A stretch of DNA of 64,000 nucleotides from Immersiella caudata. Lineage: Eukaryota; Ascomycota; Sordariomycetes; Sordariales; Lasiosphaeriaceae. The notes under the pieces are model-generated. The model was not told the origin of the DNA, ran no database searches, and saw nothing but the letters and a program-made list of their open reading frames with translations. The stretch is from positions 744,001 to 808,000 of the forward strand of contig JAULSU010000002.1 in the NCBI GenBank assembly GCA_030512335.1. The letters run 5' to 3'. The stretch's first letter is position 1. The number at the start of each line of letters is the position of its first letter. Shown here one piece after another: positions 1 to 11,061 of the stretch. The position numbers were made by a program, and so were the translations under genes.

Positions 1-365
1 AGCTACTTTGTTGCCCTGGCCCTGCTCGACCCTCAGCCGATTCCGCCTTTTCCTACCATACAAAGTACATATATGTATGCGGCACCGATGGCCAAATGAG
101 GGTGGGCATTACACCTCTACGTTTCATCACCACACGCCCCGCCTGTTCCCCTTCCCAATACTACCACTTACTGGGCTGGCCGACACTACCAGCTTACTCT
201 TCTGAAGGTTATTTCCACCTCCACCTCCCCAGTCTTTTTATTTTGCCTTCACCCCTTCTTCAAAACCCCTCGACTCCTTCGGCCCCCCCCTCCCCTTCCC
301 GCACCCTCGTCCTGCTGCTTCCGCAGAGCACCCTCTCCCCTTCGCTTCTTTTCACTTACACGAGG
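1..365 (+). promoter_or_regulatory. Pyrimidine-rich leader of the first gene
   Basis: This stretch is strongly C/T-rich on the plus strand (for example around 220-350), the usual look of a 5' leader or core promoter in filamentous fungi. An ATG at 96 is in frame with the downstream gene, but the peptide it would add is low-complexity and follows the pyrimidine bias, so I treat it as untranslated. The true promoter may extend beyond the left edge of the window. Confidence 0.45.
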
Positions 366-1993
366 ATGCTTACCATCAACAAGCCAGTGCAGTACGGCTA
401 CCGGTCCGTCCATGATCTACCCACACCGCCCAGCACATCCCGACCTTCTCCCCCCCTGATATATCAGGATTCTGGCCAGCAGAAGACGCCGCTCGCTTTC
501 CCTTCGGCTGGCAGCCCGCATACCCAGCCCATGTCGGCATCTCACCGCAGTCTGCCCCCTCCGGTGGCTATGACCTCGGTCCAACCACCTCCTGGATCCG
601 GCCCATCACAGCCCCCGCCCGTGAGCCAAGCGCCACCGCCGCCTCCGCCCTCTCAGCTTCAGAGCTACGCACAGCTCCCGCCGGCCCCTCCGTGGCAGCA
701 CGAGGAGTCGATGCGGACATGGCTGGTGGCGAAAACGGAGGAGGAAAAGAGGAAACAGGAAGAGGAGAAGACTCGCCAGGAGAGCTATCGCCTCGAACAG
801 AGGAGGATGGAGCACGACATTCTGCGGACGTCTTTGGCAGGAGGGATTCCACCACCAATGGTGCCGGTCGTGTTCGCAGGAATGGGTGGTGGAGTGCTGC
901 CGCAAGCAGCGTTGGACTGGATGCAGCAATACTTTGCGCAGTCCCAACAGCAGCACCCTCCCGCGCTGATGCCCGCCGGCCCGATCTCTCCCGAGCACCA
1001 GAGGCGAGACTCGCAGGCACAGACATATCCTCACTACTCCGGAAGCGGCGTGCCTTCCACGCCAGGCTCCGCACAAGGTCCCCCGTACGCCTCAGGCTAT
1101 CCAGGATCCCCGACCAGACCAAGGGGGCAGAGCATGCCAGGGCCGCTTGGAGGCAGACCGCCGCAAGGAAATCCGTCCAACCTACCTGCATTGAACACCA
1201 ATGTGCCATCGGGACAGACCGGCGCACCAACAGGAACATCTCACCCGGGGATCTCGCAGCAGCAACAGCAAGAGGCACAGCCGTCTCCGTCCATCTACTT
1301 CCACCACTGGCAGCCCCCGACGAGTCAAGGAGGAGGGGGAAGGGGGAGTACTGATCAGCCAGGTACGCCCTCAGGTTCGTCCAAGGCCAAATCGCGCTCT
1401 TGAGAATCTTGCGGGCTAACTGGCTTGTTCAAGCAGTAGGGGAGTCGCCACGAAAGCGGAAGGCACCGGGGCCTCAGCAACCAGCACCACCCCCGAGCTC
1501 CTCACAACGATTCCGGTCGCCACCGTTCTCACACAGTGCAGGTCTTTCCAATCCGCCCCCGGGGCGGCGGAGAGGCCACTCCCGCCAGCGGAGCGACTTG
1601 GGATCATACCGAGCAAGGGGGCGAGGCGAGAGCTTTGCAGCGCAGCGAGAAGCATCACCAATGCACCCCATGGGAGCAGGGTTTCCTCGAGAAGCCGGAG
1701 ACTCTTCTTCCTCGCAGCAGCAGCAGCAGCAGCAACAGGTACCACCACCGCAGCCACCGCAACCACTGTCAGGAAGGAGTGGCGCGCACTCGGTTTCATC
1801 GTTATTGTCGGGCAATCCACCATCGCCGAGAATGTCGCATTTTGGAGCTGGAGCGGGGCCGGGGCCGGGACCATCATTGGACACCAGACGCCAGCAGTAC
1901 GGCGAAGGCTCGGGGCGGAATTCACCTCGGTCGTCGGAAGAAAAAACGCGCGGCGGAGGATCGACAGCCACGCGAGCAGGCGATAACGACTGA
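366..1993 (+). CDS. Conserved Pro/Gln-rich protein with a charged helix (function unknown)
   Basis: Two exons, 366-1362 and 1437-1993, encode about 517 aa. The 74-nt intron has a GTACGC donor, a GCTAAC branch site and a CAAGCAG acceptor, and joining restores one frame. The chosen start gives MLTINKPVQYGY. The protein is mostly disordered: Pro-rich at about residues 10-115, then a charged, probably helical segment (about 115-160, rich in E/K/R/Q), then a hydrophobic Gly/Pro/Met stretch (PPPMVPVVFAGMGGG) that is the most conserved-looking part. The second half is Q/P/S/R-rich, has a basic SPRKRK motif just after the splice and a polyglutamine run near residue 425 (CAG repeat 1715-1738). I do not recognise a named domain. 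The composition suits a nuclear or RNA/transcription-related scaffold, but that is inference. A second donor at 1375 is also in frame and would add four codons. Confidence 0.75.
1715..1738 (+). repeat. CAG trinucleotide repeat in coding sequence
   Basis: About eight CAG/CAA codons in a row encode a polyglutamine tract in the second exon of the Pro/Gln-rich gene. Such runs vary in length between strains. Confidence 0.85.
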
Positions 1994-4181
1994 GGAACCT
2001 TAATTTCACCCACGTTTCAGCCTCTCCGACCCCAGTCACGCTTCAGCCAGCCCGCTAGCGATCACCCGTTATTAAACGGCGGGCTTTTCCATGGATCGTC
2101 TCCCTGCTTGTCGACCAGGGCCTCGCGCCAGCGATGTGGTGGAGCTGGGACAGGACCGGACAAGGGTACGCGAGCTGGCATGTCTGGAATCGGGAAAATG
2201 TCGCAAACCACTTCCGCCCATTCCAATCCCATCGGCCCCAGCCATCGTGTTTCCACGATGACGATAACGAGACTCAGCAATCACTATCACAGGCGTCATC
2301 CAAACGACAAACGGCCTCGACCAGTTTTATAATTCTTGCGCGGCGGGTCGCCGTGTGGCTGCATCTCGAGTCCCCCCACCGTGCCGCGACAGGGGGCCCT
2401 GCCGACACCGATCATGTCACGGATCCTCCGCAGGCGAGACCAGCCCTGGGGATTTGGTGACATTGTTCCGTTTTCTCTTCATTACGGAGTTGGCCCCCAT
2501 TTTTTGCATATTTTCCCCAAAGCGTGTATTTGACCTGTACTAAAAACTGAGCTTTTATTTTTGAACCATGCATGTAGTTACTTGTACTTTTAGTAATGTC
2601 TCACGAAACGAACCAGCGGCATTTGTGGGCGGAAAAGGGGAAGCGAAAAGAGACATGAGAAACACGGGGAAACGATCGCAGTGGTTAGAAACTGATGGGT
2701 CAAGGCGGGGGGAGGGAGTTCTTGCTGGTGTTTTTGTCTCGGTGATTTTCCTGTTTGTGTTTGGTCTTTTTAGGGGGGAGGCGGGGCAGAGGTGGATTAA
2801 CTGGTTGCGGGCGACAAGAAACCTCCCTTGGGAGATCCCCTCCCAAAGGCCTCAGTTGGCAAGGCATCCCCGACAACGGCCGTACAGGAGGGGCAAGGAG
2901 GCTTGAGGGTCCAGACAGAGCCTCTCGAAGGGGGTTTGGGCGCTTGCTGGAGCGGGACGGCGGCTTTACAGGCAAGGTGCTCGGTGAAGATGGGGCTTGA
3001 TCCACCTGGGCATTGGTCTTGGTTGTGTAACAGTAATGCCACATACAAGCAGATCGGATCAATATCCTGACATCCTCTGGATGAAATCCATCAAAGGCGT
3101 TATTCTCTAAACCAGCACTGGATGCGAGTGTGTCTTTTCGCTTGCTAGATTGCTGCAGGTGATGCAATCATTTCCTCACCCCGTAACCGTTGTTTTTGTT
3201 GTTGGTTGCCGTGACACAGCACCCGCCAGAACGCCTAGTGGCAGGACGGCACAGTACGGGCAGGATACAGGGCTGAGATGAAAGCACAAAGAAGTTGGGT
3301 TGCGTTGCATAGGTAGGTTGGCTGCAGTTCCGCGTAGGACGCGCGCTCGCTCCCCACGGCCACGTTCCAAGTTTTCAATTCAGGACGCAGCTCGCTGGGC
3401 TAGTTATTACGCTGACCGACATGACAACATAACATGGGCATGGCCCTGTGACAGCCACCGCGTTCGCGTCCTCCAAGGTTCTCAATTTTCCTCGTCTCAT
3501 CATGTCATGCTGGGCGCTCCCGATTAGGAAATCTTTGAGTTGCTAAGGTCCCCGAGGTGCGCCTTGCCTTGGAAGCAGCAAGCGAAGGTTTCGTTGCAAA
3601 GTGCTCGCGCGAGAGGTTCGCGTCTCCACTTGGCCCTCCTGCAATTCCCACAATCCACAGAGCCATGCGACAAAGAGAATTGGCGCGATCCACGATCCAT
3701 CGCCAAACGACGCGGGAAACGGGATTCTCGTCAATCACATGAATTCAAGATCTCCGGACTGAATGCCCCCCTGCCCGCGGCGTCGGCACCCCGCTCTTTT
3801 TTTCTAGTGCTTCTGGACTTGCTTGTCTCTGCGCTTGTCTTGGGGGGTACGAGGTACCTCCCCTTGCCCAATCCGTCGCACCACCCCTCCGCTCGAGCAA
3901 TGGGAAAGAAGGGCACCGAGGACCCTGTCAATGCCCGGCCCGCCTGGGCTGTCACTGGGAGCAAGGACCAGGGCGGTTCGCGCGTGTCAGCGAGCAATCG
4001 ACCCCCCTAGCTCCGTCTTTCCAAGCGCTTGCCCGCGCCTGTTCTTTACCGAGTCTGGCGATCGCTGGGGGGCGATGGGACGTCTTGCCGTTTACGCTCT
4101 CGCGCGCTCTCTCTCTCAACACACACACCACACACCCACAGCACAGCTGCCTGGTCCGGGGGCGTGGCGGCTTGGTGAATT

Positions 4182-4194
4182 GGGGGGGGGGGGG
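4182..4194 (+). repeat. G13 homopolymer
   Basis: Thirteen consecutive G residues are followed by further GGG runs (GAGGGAGAGGG). The tract could fold into a G-quadruplex on the plus strand and is prone to length errors in sequencing. Confidence 0.8.
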
Positions 4195-5738
4195 AGGGAG
4201 AGGGAATTTCCCGCCGCGAGGGACCGCCTCTAACGTCGTCACCCGTTGCGCTATGCCAGCCCAGAGGGAAGCTCACTGGTCAGTGCTTTTCCCAGACTGT
4301 CCGGTCTTACTTCGTCCCGTCCAATGTCTCTCCGCATGTCTCTCGTTCGGAGGACGATCCGTATCAAAAACGCAACGGGTTTCGTTTTAGTGTATGTGCT
4401 TGGTTCCATTTTCTTCTTCTCTTCACGCTCTCTTCGCTATTTATGTATTGGCTGACAAGCATCTGCGGCTGGTGAAGGGAAAGCAACATGGAGAGCCACG
4501 GATGGGGCTAAACAGCACAGTCACTCAACGAATACGCGGCCGACTTGATATCAAGGCAAAGCAAAGCAGGCGGCATGCCCCCATGGCATGGCATGGTCTG
4601 CATTGGCTGGTGGCCTCGGCCTTGCTGTCGGCCAACCAAGCAAAAGGCTTGCACGTGTGGACGGCGGACTGTATGCTTTGTGTGGAACGGGTGAGCTTCT
4701 CGATATGGACGTCGGGCATTTTCTGATTTGCTGCAGTTTGCTGCGAGCCAGCTGCAGGAGCGTCGCATCGCATTGAAGGACTCCATTGCTCAGTCCGTGT
4801 GCGTCCTGTCCCAGTCGAGGGCGAGCTTGCGACCAAACATGCCCGACGAGGCAGCAACAAAAAACGACCCCAGCCTCTGGTCTAGGGCCGCAGCAACACG
4901 CATTGGGAACCGCGATGTGGGAGGGGGGTGAAGAGCGTGAACCTCAATGACGTTACTTATTATAGGGCTGCGCAGGCGCCTCCCCTCCCCGCGTCCTCCC
5001 CAGCAGGGACAGGGGTTGTCGGAGCCGTTTCTGGGGCAGGCCAGCAAGCTGGGGAAGCCGAAAGCGGTTTGGTGTCGTCAAAGCCACCCCTCCAGTGACT
5101 TTCTCACACCACCTCACTCCGAAAGCGCGCGTTCAAGCCTCACGCTCTCATCCTCGCCTACGACATGCTGGATATGTATGGTGTGCAGCATTGTTTACGC
5201 TCCGCCGTCGAGTTGACGCGCCGAGGTTGCCCTGCACTGCTGCGTCCTGCGCCTGCCCGCTACACCCATTTCCCCTCTTCGCCCCTTCAGATACCGTGCT
5301 GGGAGCTGGAGGCGTCCCTTTCGGGCCTCCATTGTAATGGCATTTTTGCGCGGGACGCTGATCGAAGGTCCATCTACCAGTTGCCCAGTTAATCTACGAC
5401 CCGCACTCGGCAATGCTGGATTCGCGAATGGGTGGGACCCGGTCCTCTCTGCAGTCGCTTCGCTTTGACTGGGCAACTGGGACCAGCCAACCAGATTGCC
5501 GACTCCCAAGGGCTGAGGACAATCAGGCGATCATGAACCATCCGAAAAGGAGGGCGGCCACCATTCGAGCGGGTTATGCCTCGACACCCATCGGCATCCG
5601 CAACCGTGGCTTGTCATCCCTCCTATGCCTCCTCGGATCCGAGTCCGGTCGGCCCCCGCTGGGTCCGTCCTTCTGTCGACAGCAACCCCCTTTCCTCTGA
5701 AGGATCCCGCGACTCAAGCGACCCATGTGGGCGACCCT

Positions 5739-5762
5739 CCGGCTGGTCGGCCGACCAGCCGG
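5739..5762. repeat. Perfect 24-bp palindrome
   Basis: The half-site CCGGCTGGTCGG is followed immediately by its exact reverse complement, with no spacer. The nine bases ACCAGCCGG occur again directly downstream (about 5766-5774). The palindrome contains outward and inward CGG/CCG triplets of the type bound by fungal Zn2Cys6 factors, but no gene start is close by. Confidence 0.85.
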
Positions 5763-8700
5763 CCTACCAGCCGGCCATTTGCTATTGTGCATGAACCATC
5801 ACTAACCGCTTTTTCTACTTTCTTTCAGCCCGCCAGTTGTGCGATGCAACCACGCACCGTTGCTCTCCGGCATAAGAACAAGCTTCGAGACAGCCTTTGA
5901 ATTGGGCCGCCATGGGGCCGCCTCGGCCGCACTCAAACTCTGGATTCTGGCAGAGCGGCACGGGAATCATCGCTCTCATCCGGTTCGTCCAAGGTTGCGA
6001 CTCCAACAGCCCCATCCAATGCCCTCACCGGTCCTTTTCGAGAGCGTTTGAAACGGCTTTCTCCGGCTGCTTCCAGCGCAAAGACTGCAACGGTACGCTG
6101 CGAGGGTAGTTTTGGCCGCCAGCCGCTCGCTCGCTCCCTCAAACGGCCGCGGCAGAAATCCTGATGCTACACTGCACGTGCGAGGCAGTGCGCGCCGGCT
6201 TAGGTTACGAAGACTGCGTGGAACACAGACAGTCGCCCAAGACGCAGTCTCGCCTGGCGCGTCCGGCGTCTGGGCGTCTGAGCGTCTGAATTACGTGTCT
6301 GGTGTGCGGCTCGACTGCTTTGGATCCCCATTTTTGATTAAAATGGGTCCTTATTCATCTCAATCAAGAGGGCTGCAAGCCGGCGGGATTGGTCGAGCAC
6401 GCGGAGTTTTGCGCTTTGCGATCGTGCTACAGGCGGGCATGTTATAGCTACTTCTGTTGCCATATGTCATATGGTCAGGCAAGTGATCTATAGCACGACC
6501 GGCAGCCGGCGCTTATTCAGGGGGCAGCCAAGAAGTTCAAGTCAACCATCTGGGCCGATCCGGCCGCGACAAGTCCTCCATTCGGCGCGGGTCCTGGGGC
6601 GGCTAGGGGAAGAGAGAGTGAGAGAGAAAAGAATTATTATAACCACGTGGGTCTTGTCGACGCGGATGATTCTGCTCGGCAGACATTCGCACGAGCGCCC
6701 AGCCGTTTGTCGACGGCATGCGGCACGGTATTTGCCAGAGTCCTACCGTCTGTCTTCCCCCTTGCTCTGCTCTTGACCGATTGCTGATCGACAGGCTCGG
6801 AGAACCGGCGAGCCTGTGCGCTTAGATCAAAGACAATTTCCATCCGCCGTCATGCCGTCCTCGCTCGTGTCACGATGTCGACCCGACTCGCGAAGCTATC
6901 GCAAGCAGGCTGCTCGAGCAGGGGAAAGGCTAAGCGGCTGCGCCTTTCCGCCGTGCCGGTTCCGAACTTCTCTTCGCGTGTGAGCTTAGTGTCTACTCTC
7001 TCTGAAGCTTCCGTGGCTGCTTCTAGAAGAGTGCTTCGGGCAGGTTGCTGAGATCTAAATCGCGCGATGTCATGCCGTGTGCCTCTCGGTCTTCTGAACC
7101 AGGTCACACATCGACCGAACTGATCGCGTATTGGCGCCTATATTCCCGCAGACTGCAGGCCGGAGGCAGACCCAGATCAGATCAGATCCACCGGCTCACC
7201 AAAGCATACTGATCGGTGGCCTACGGCTAATCATGAAAGCACGCACGGCTGGATCTCCCCGAGGGCAAAATGCAAGACTCGATCCAAACCCATATTTCCC
7301 AAGATTGCAGTTCGCCTCATGGGGCACTCACTCAGGGGCAGGTAAACACCAGCACAGTACCGGACCTTACAACTTCCACTGTCCTCCCATCTACGGCATT
7401 TCCCTTTTCTGGGCTATCCTGATCAGAACTCCGCCGGCGTCAACGTGGTGTGCACACTCGCCGCCGTGGAGGGCGGCTCGATATTGTCCCGCCGCGCTAC
7501 GTTTGGGTGGGTGTTCGTGGGCTCGCTCGCTTCGGAAACGGCAGAGACTCTTTCTCCAACGACGCAAGTGCGCCCGTCCGTGGGGAGAAGGGAGAAAAAA
7601 ACTTTGTCCATTTCACTCTATTATCCATCTATCTATTCTCGGTTATCTTCCCTCTTGCATCCCTTTCCCTTGGCTATTATACCCACACATGGACACTTCC
7701 CCGAGCTGTGGGTTTCCCAGAGTTCGTTCATTCCGAATCCGGAAAGCTACTCGGCTTCGAGGATTGAGAGGTTCCGTATGGCATTCATTTCCGAGACAAG
7801 TGAATGGATGGCCGACTCGTGTGCTGGTTGACGCCTGTATTTTTTTCCTCTCTTCCTCTTTTCCCTCCGCGCGGCTGGAGAACGGATTGTGGGGGGTGGG
7901 ACAAAATTAGACGCGGTGGAAGGGGTGAATCGGGATTTCACGCGGCATAGACAACCACAGAGTTGCAATCAGCCAGCCCGGTCAGAAAGACAGAAAAATG
8001 GCCTTTCTATGGCTTCATAGTCAGGCTTTCGATTATGTGGTTCGCGGCGTGTCATCCACACCTTAAAAACTGTAACGGATTTTTTTTCTTTCGCGGTTAG
8101 GTTACCCTGGAGTGTTACTGTCGCTGTCATGATGAATGGTAGGTTTTCTACCTGTAACCCGCAAGACGACGTGTGCAAGGTGCGGCGCGGCTATTTTTAA
8201 ACTACTGCCGTAAGTGCGCCTGCTCAAACTGTGGTTCCGCCGCGGCAGCCGGCCAGCCTTCAGAATTTCCTTTCGTCTACTCGCCTCTTCGTGCCGCGGC
8301 TGGTTCACGGACCCCCGTTCCTTGTCTCTCTACTGCTTGGTACGTGCGAGGTATGGGATCAAAATACCGTGCCCTAGCTTCCAACAATGGCAGGGAGAGC
8401 ATGACATGCAGTGTGGAGGGGATTTCGAGTTGTGACTCCTCCCCTGTCTGTTTTCAGTTGTCCCTGGGTTAGGTTAGGCTTTTGCTGTAGGGGGCCGATC
8501 TCCTTCTGTTACATAGGTGGTGAGCTGAGATATGTACGCACGAGTGCTGTGCCCCAGGGCTGCGCCGGAGATCATGGCAGGCTGGTCTTGAGACTCTTGA
8601 TTACCCAGCTGCCCCTTGAGGCGCGAAGCTTTGCAATGGACGGCTGCACGGGCAAGGCAGGTGCTTACTTGCCTACCTGAGGTCATCTAGATGTGGATGC

Positions 8701-11061
8701 TTCGAGTGTGGGTGGGAGCGCGCAATACGAGCCTGCGCGCATGAGGGCCACTGATGGGTTGCTTGTCAACGTACCTGCCGAGTGAGCGCGAGTACCTTTG
8801 GGTTACCTTCATCGACGGCGGGATGCCAATGGGGGCTAGATGGATGGACTGCTGGCGCAGATCTAAATGCAGCACGGGTACTGGGCGAGCCGACTTGACG
8901 TACATGTATGGAATGGGGAAGAGAGGGTTCGGTTTGAGCCACGTCGTGTTGCCGCTTTGGGAACCTGCGAAAGATGCCGTTGCAGCTGTGGCGGCAAGGG
9001 TCTGGGCCTAGAGAGCACAGATGGCGAGATGAAGTGCGAGATGTGGTGGGAGTGCATCGAATAGGCTGGGAGGGTGTCGTCGTTGACGAAGCTCGGCGCG
9101 GTGGGGGAGGCGGGTCGAGGATATGGGGGTTATATGCACCCCGGTGGTGGTGTCGGGCATACGGCTGTGTGGTGTTGTTTTTCTGTGCCGGAGGTGATTA
9201 CGTGCGTGCAAGTACCCAAGGCAGGTACGTCTGGAGGAGGTTCGGCGGCAGCAGTTTGTGGATGTTTGGGTCGCGTTATGGGCACCTGCAGTGAAGAGTC
9301 AGCAGAACAGAGAAAGGGACTTGGGCTCACTGGCTGGTGGACTGAATGTCTCACTTCAGGCATATTTGACGTGCAGTAGTCCTGGCGTCTGCCGGATGTT
9401 GGAGTCTCCGAAGGGCCGCGATGCAAGTGCAGGCGCAAGAATGAGCACGCTGGACAGTGCTGGACCCAGAGGTGCGGCTACAGCTCCAGCTTCTGGCCAT
9501 AGCTCGCTGCAACTTGGGGCGGGAGGTGTCGATTCATTTATTGACTGCTCGTCGTTGGCTGCCGGCCGACGGTGAATGAGGCCTGTGTGTGTCTGAGAGC
9601 CTCCATGACTCCCGTCGAGACGACTTCGGTGAGGGATGGGGTTCTGAGACGCTGATCTATTGTCGAAGGACGTCTGGTAGGTGCGGTTCGCGTAGGTATT
9701 GTACGTAACCCTCCCCGTTTGCTGTTGGCGGGTTGAGGGCGAGTGCTTGCGCGGCTATAGTTCAACCGAAATGACAGCCTCATGACAGCAGCTTTTCCAT
9801 CACCAGCAGACGTGTTCGGGTGGACATGAAGGACCCCAAGTATACCAAGAGGGGGGTTGAACGCTATGGGCGGAAAGTGCCACTGGTGGTAAACAGTGTG
9901 TGTCTGTCACTGCTGTTGGAGTTGGGAAGGAACGGCGCCCCTGAGAGGGCATGTGCGCCTCATCCCTGAGGTCAACATGTTTGCTTCCCGAGTCCCCCGG
10001 CCTGGCAGTTGTTTGCCAATAAATTTGGGTGTGCCTATCCACACTGTAATGAAGGTGCGCAAAAAATCTGACGCTGTTAAACGGCTTCAGACTCCTGAGT
10101 GCTGCCTGAGGCAAAGTACAGTGCGACATTTGTGACGACAGTAACTTTCGTCTTGCGCTCCTTCCCTGGGCAGCTTGGCCCATCATAGCGGCCCTGCCAG
10201 TGCAGTGTGTTGGGTGTGCTGTTGTAGTAGGGATGTTTGCTGTTCAAGTTCCAACAAGAATTCCCATCAAACCCGTGATCGTAAGAAGACAGACGTAACT
10301 AGCTGACCGTCCCTGCATATTTTTCTCCATTTTTTTTTTGCACGGCTCCCATCTGTTCACAGGGCCCCCAGTTGTCTGCGTGGATATTTCCAGTTATCGA
10401 CTTCCCCCAATGCGTTTTGGATCCGCACTCGGTTTGGGAATCACATTGGGACTTGCTCGTAGCAGTATTGACTCGAGTGATAAAATCGTGGCACGGCTAG
10501 GACACTTCCATGATACTTCCATGATACAACCAACAAAACAACAGGACACAAACAGGGTCGAGCCCAGCATGTAACTACAACATAGCCGGGTTGGCAGGTA
10601 GGCGAATGGGGGAACCTCTAATCCTGCACCCTCATAGCTCTGGAAGCACGAGCAGCAACTTTATGAACTTTTCTGAGCCCGAGATATCCTGTGGCTCTAG
10701 CTTGTACCTCTCAACTTCCTTCATTCAGTGCTTGCTTGCTTGCTGCTGCCATATGCCTGTTGCCTATGAGGAATCAACCACAAAAACACATTTTAATCTC
10801 GAAACTCAAAAGCCAAAAAAAGACACGCATCCATCTCATTTCTCACGGCGCCAGCCCATGCCCAGCAAGCCCAAGCCCCTTTTATTCTTGCAGCTTCATC
10901 ACTGTACGCCCACACAAAATCTGTATCTTAAGCCAAAGTAGATAAAGATATGTAGCCCATCATGACCAACACCCGCCGGCCTATGCCCAATCATGAACAA
11001 GTTGCCTGCCCTCACTAGAACCTCCTTTAATGCCCGAAAAATCGTTCTGCTCCGCCCCCCC

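Larger units (their letters stand above)
1994..11061. other. Long intergenic region without a supportable gene (about 9.1 kb)
   Basis: No reading frame here shows a recognisable domain, a plausible start plus spliced continuation, or coding-like codon use; the longest open frame (7131-7910, 259 codons) has random-looking composition. Visible structures are a G13 run at 4182-4194, a CA-rich microsatellite at about 4120-4140, a perfect 24-bp palindrome at 5739-5762, a smaller palindrome at about 6461-6475 and a tandem 11-mer at about 10503-10525. Strand composition changes along the region: G-rich on plus around 2600-3000 and 8700-9800, C/T-rich near 5000-5900. It must hold the 3' ends of both flanking genes and may contain non-coding transcripts, but sequence alone does not show them. 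Confidence 0.6.

Noticed and set aside
96..365. In-frame ATG at 96 that would add 90 residues to the Pro/Gln-rich protein
   Set aside because: The added peptide is low-complexity and follows the pyrimidine bias of a leader; the start at 366 gives a conserved-looking N-terminus.
568..1278. Long open frames antisense to the Pro/Gln-rich gene
   Set aside because: They are shadows of the biased composition of the real gene and show no domain.
2062..2460. Possible extra exon of the Pro/Gln-rich gene after its stop
   Set aside because: No donor/acceptor pair links it in frame to the second exon, and the stop at 1991-1993 is followed by 3'-UTR-like sequence.
7131..7910. 259-codon open frame on plus
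   Set aside because: Random-looking composition, no domain and no supporting splice or start context.
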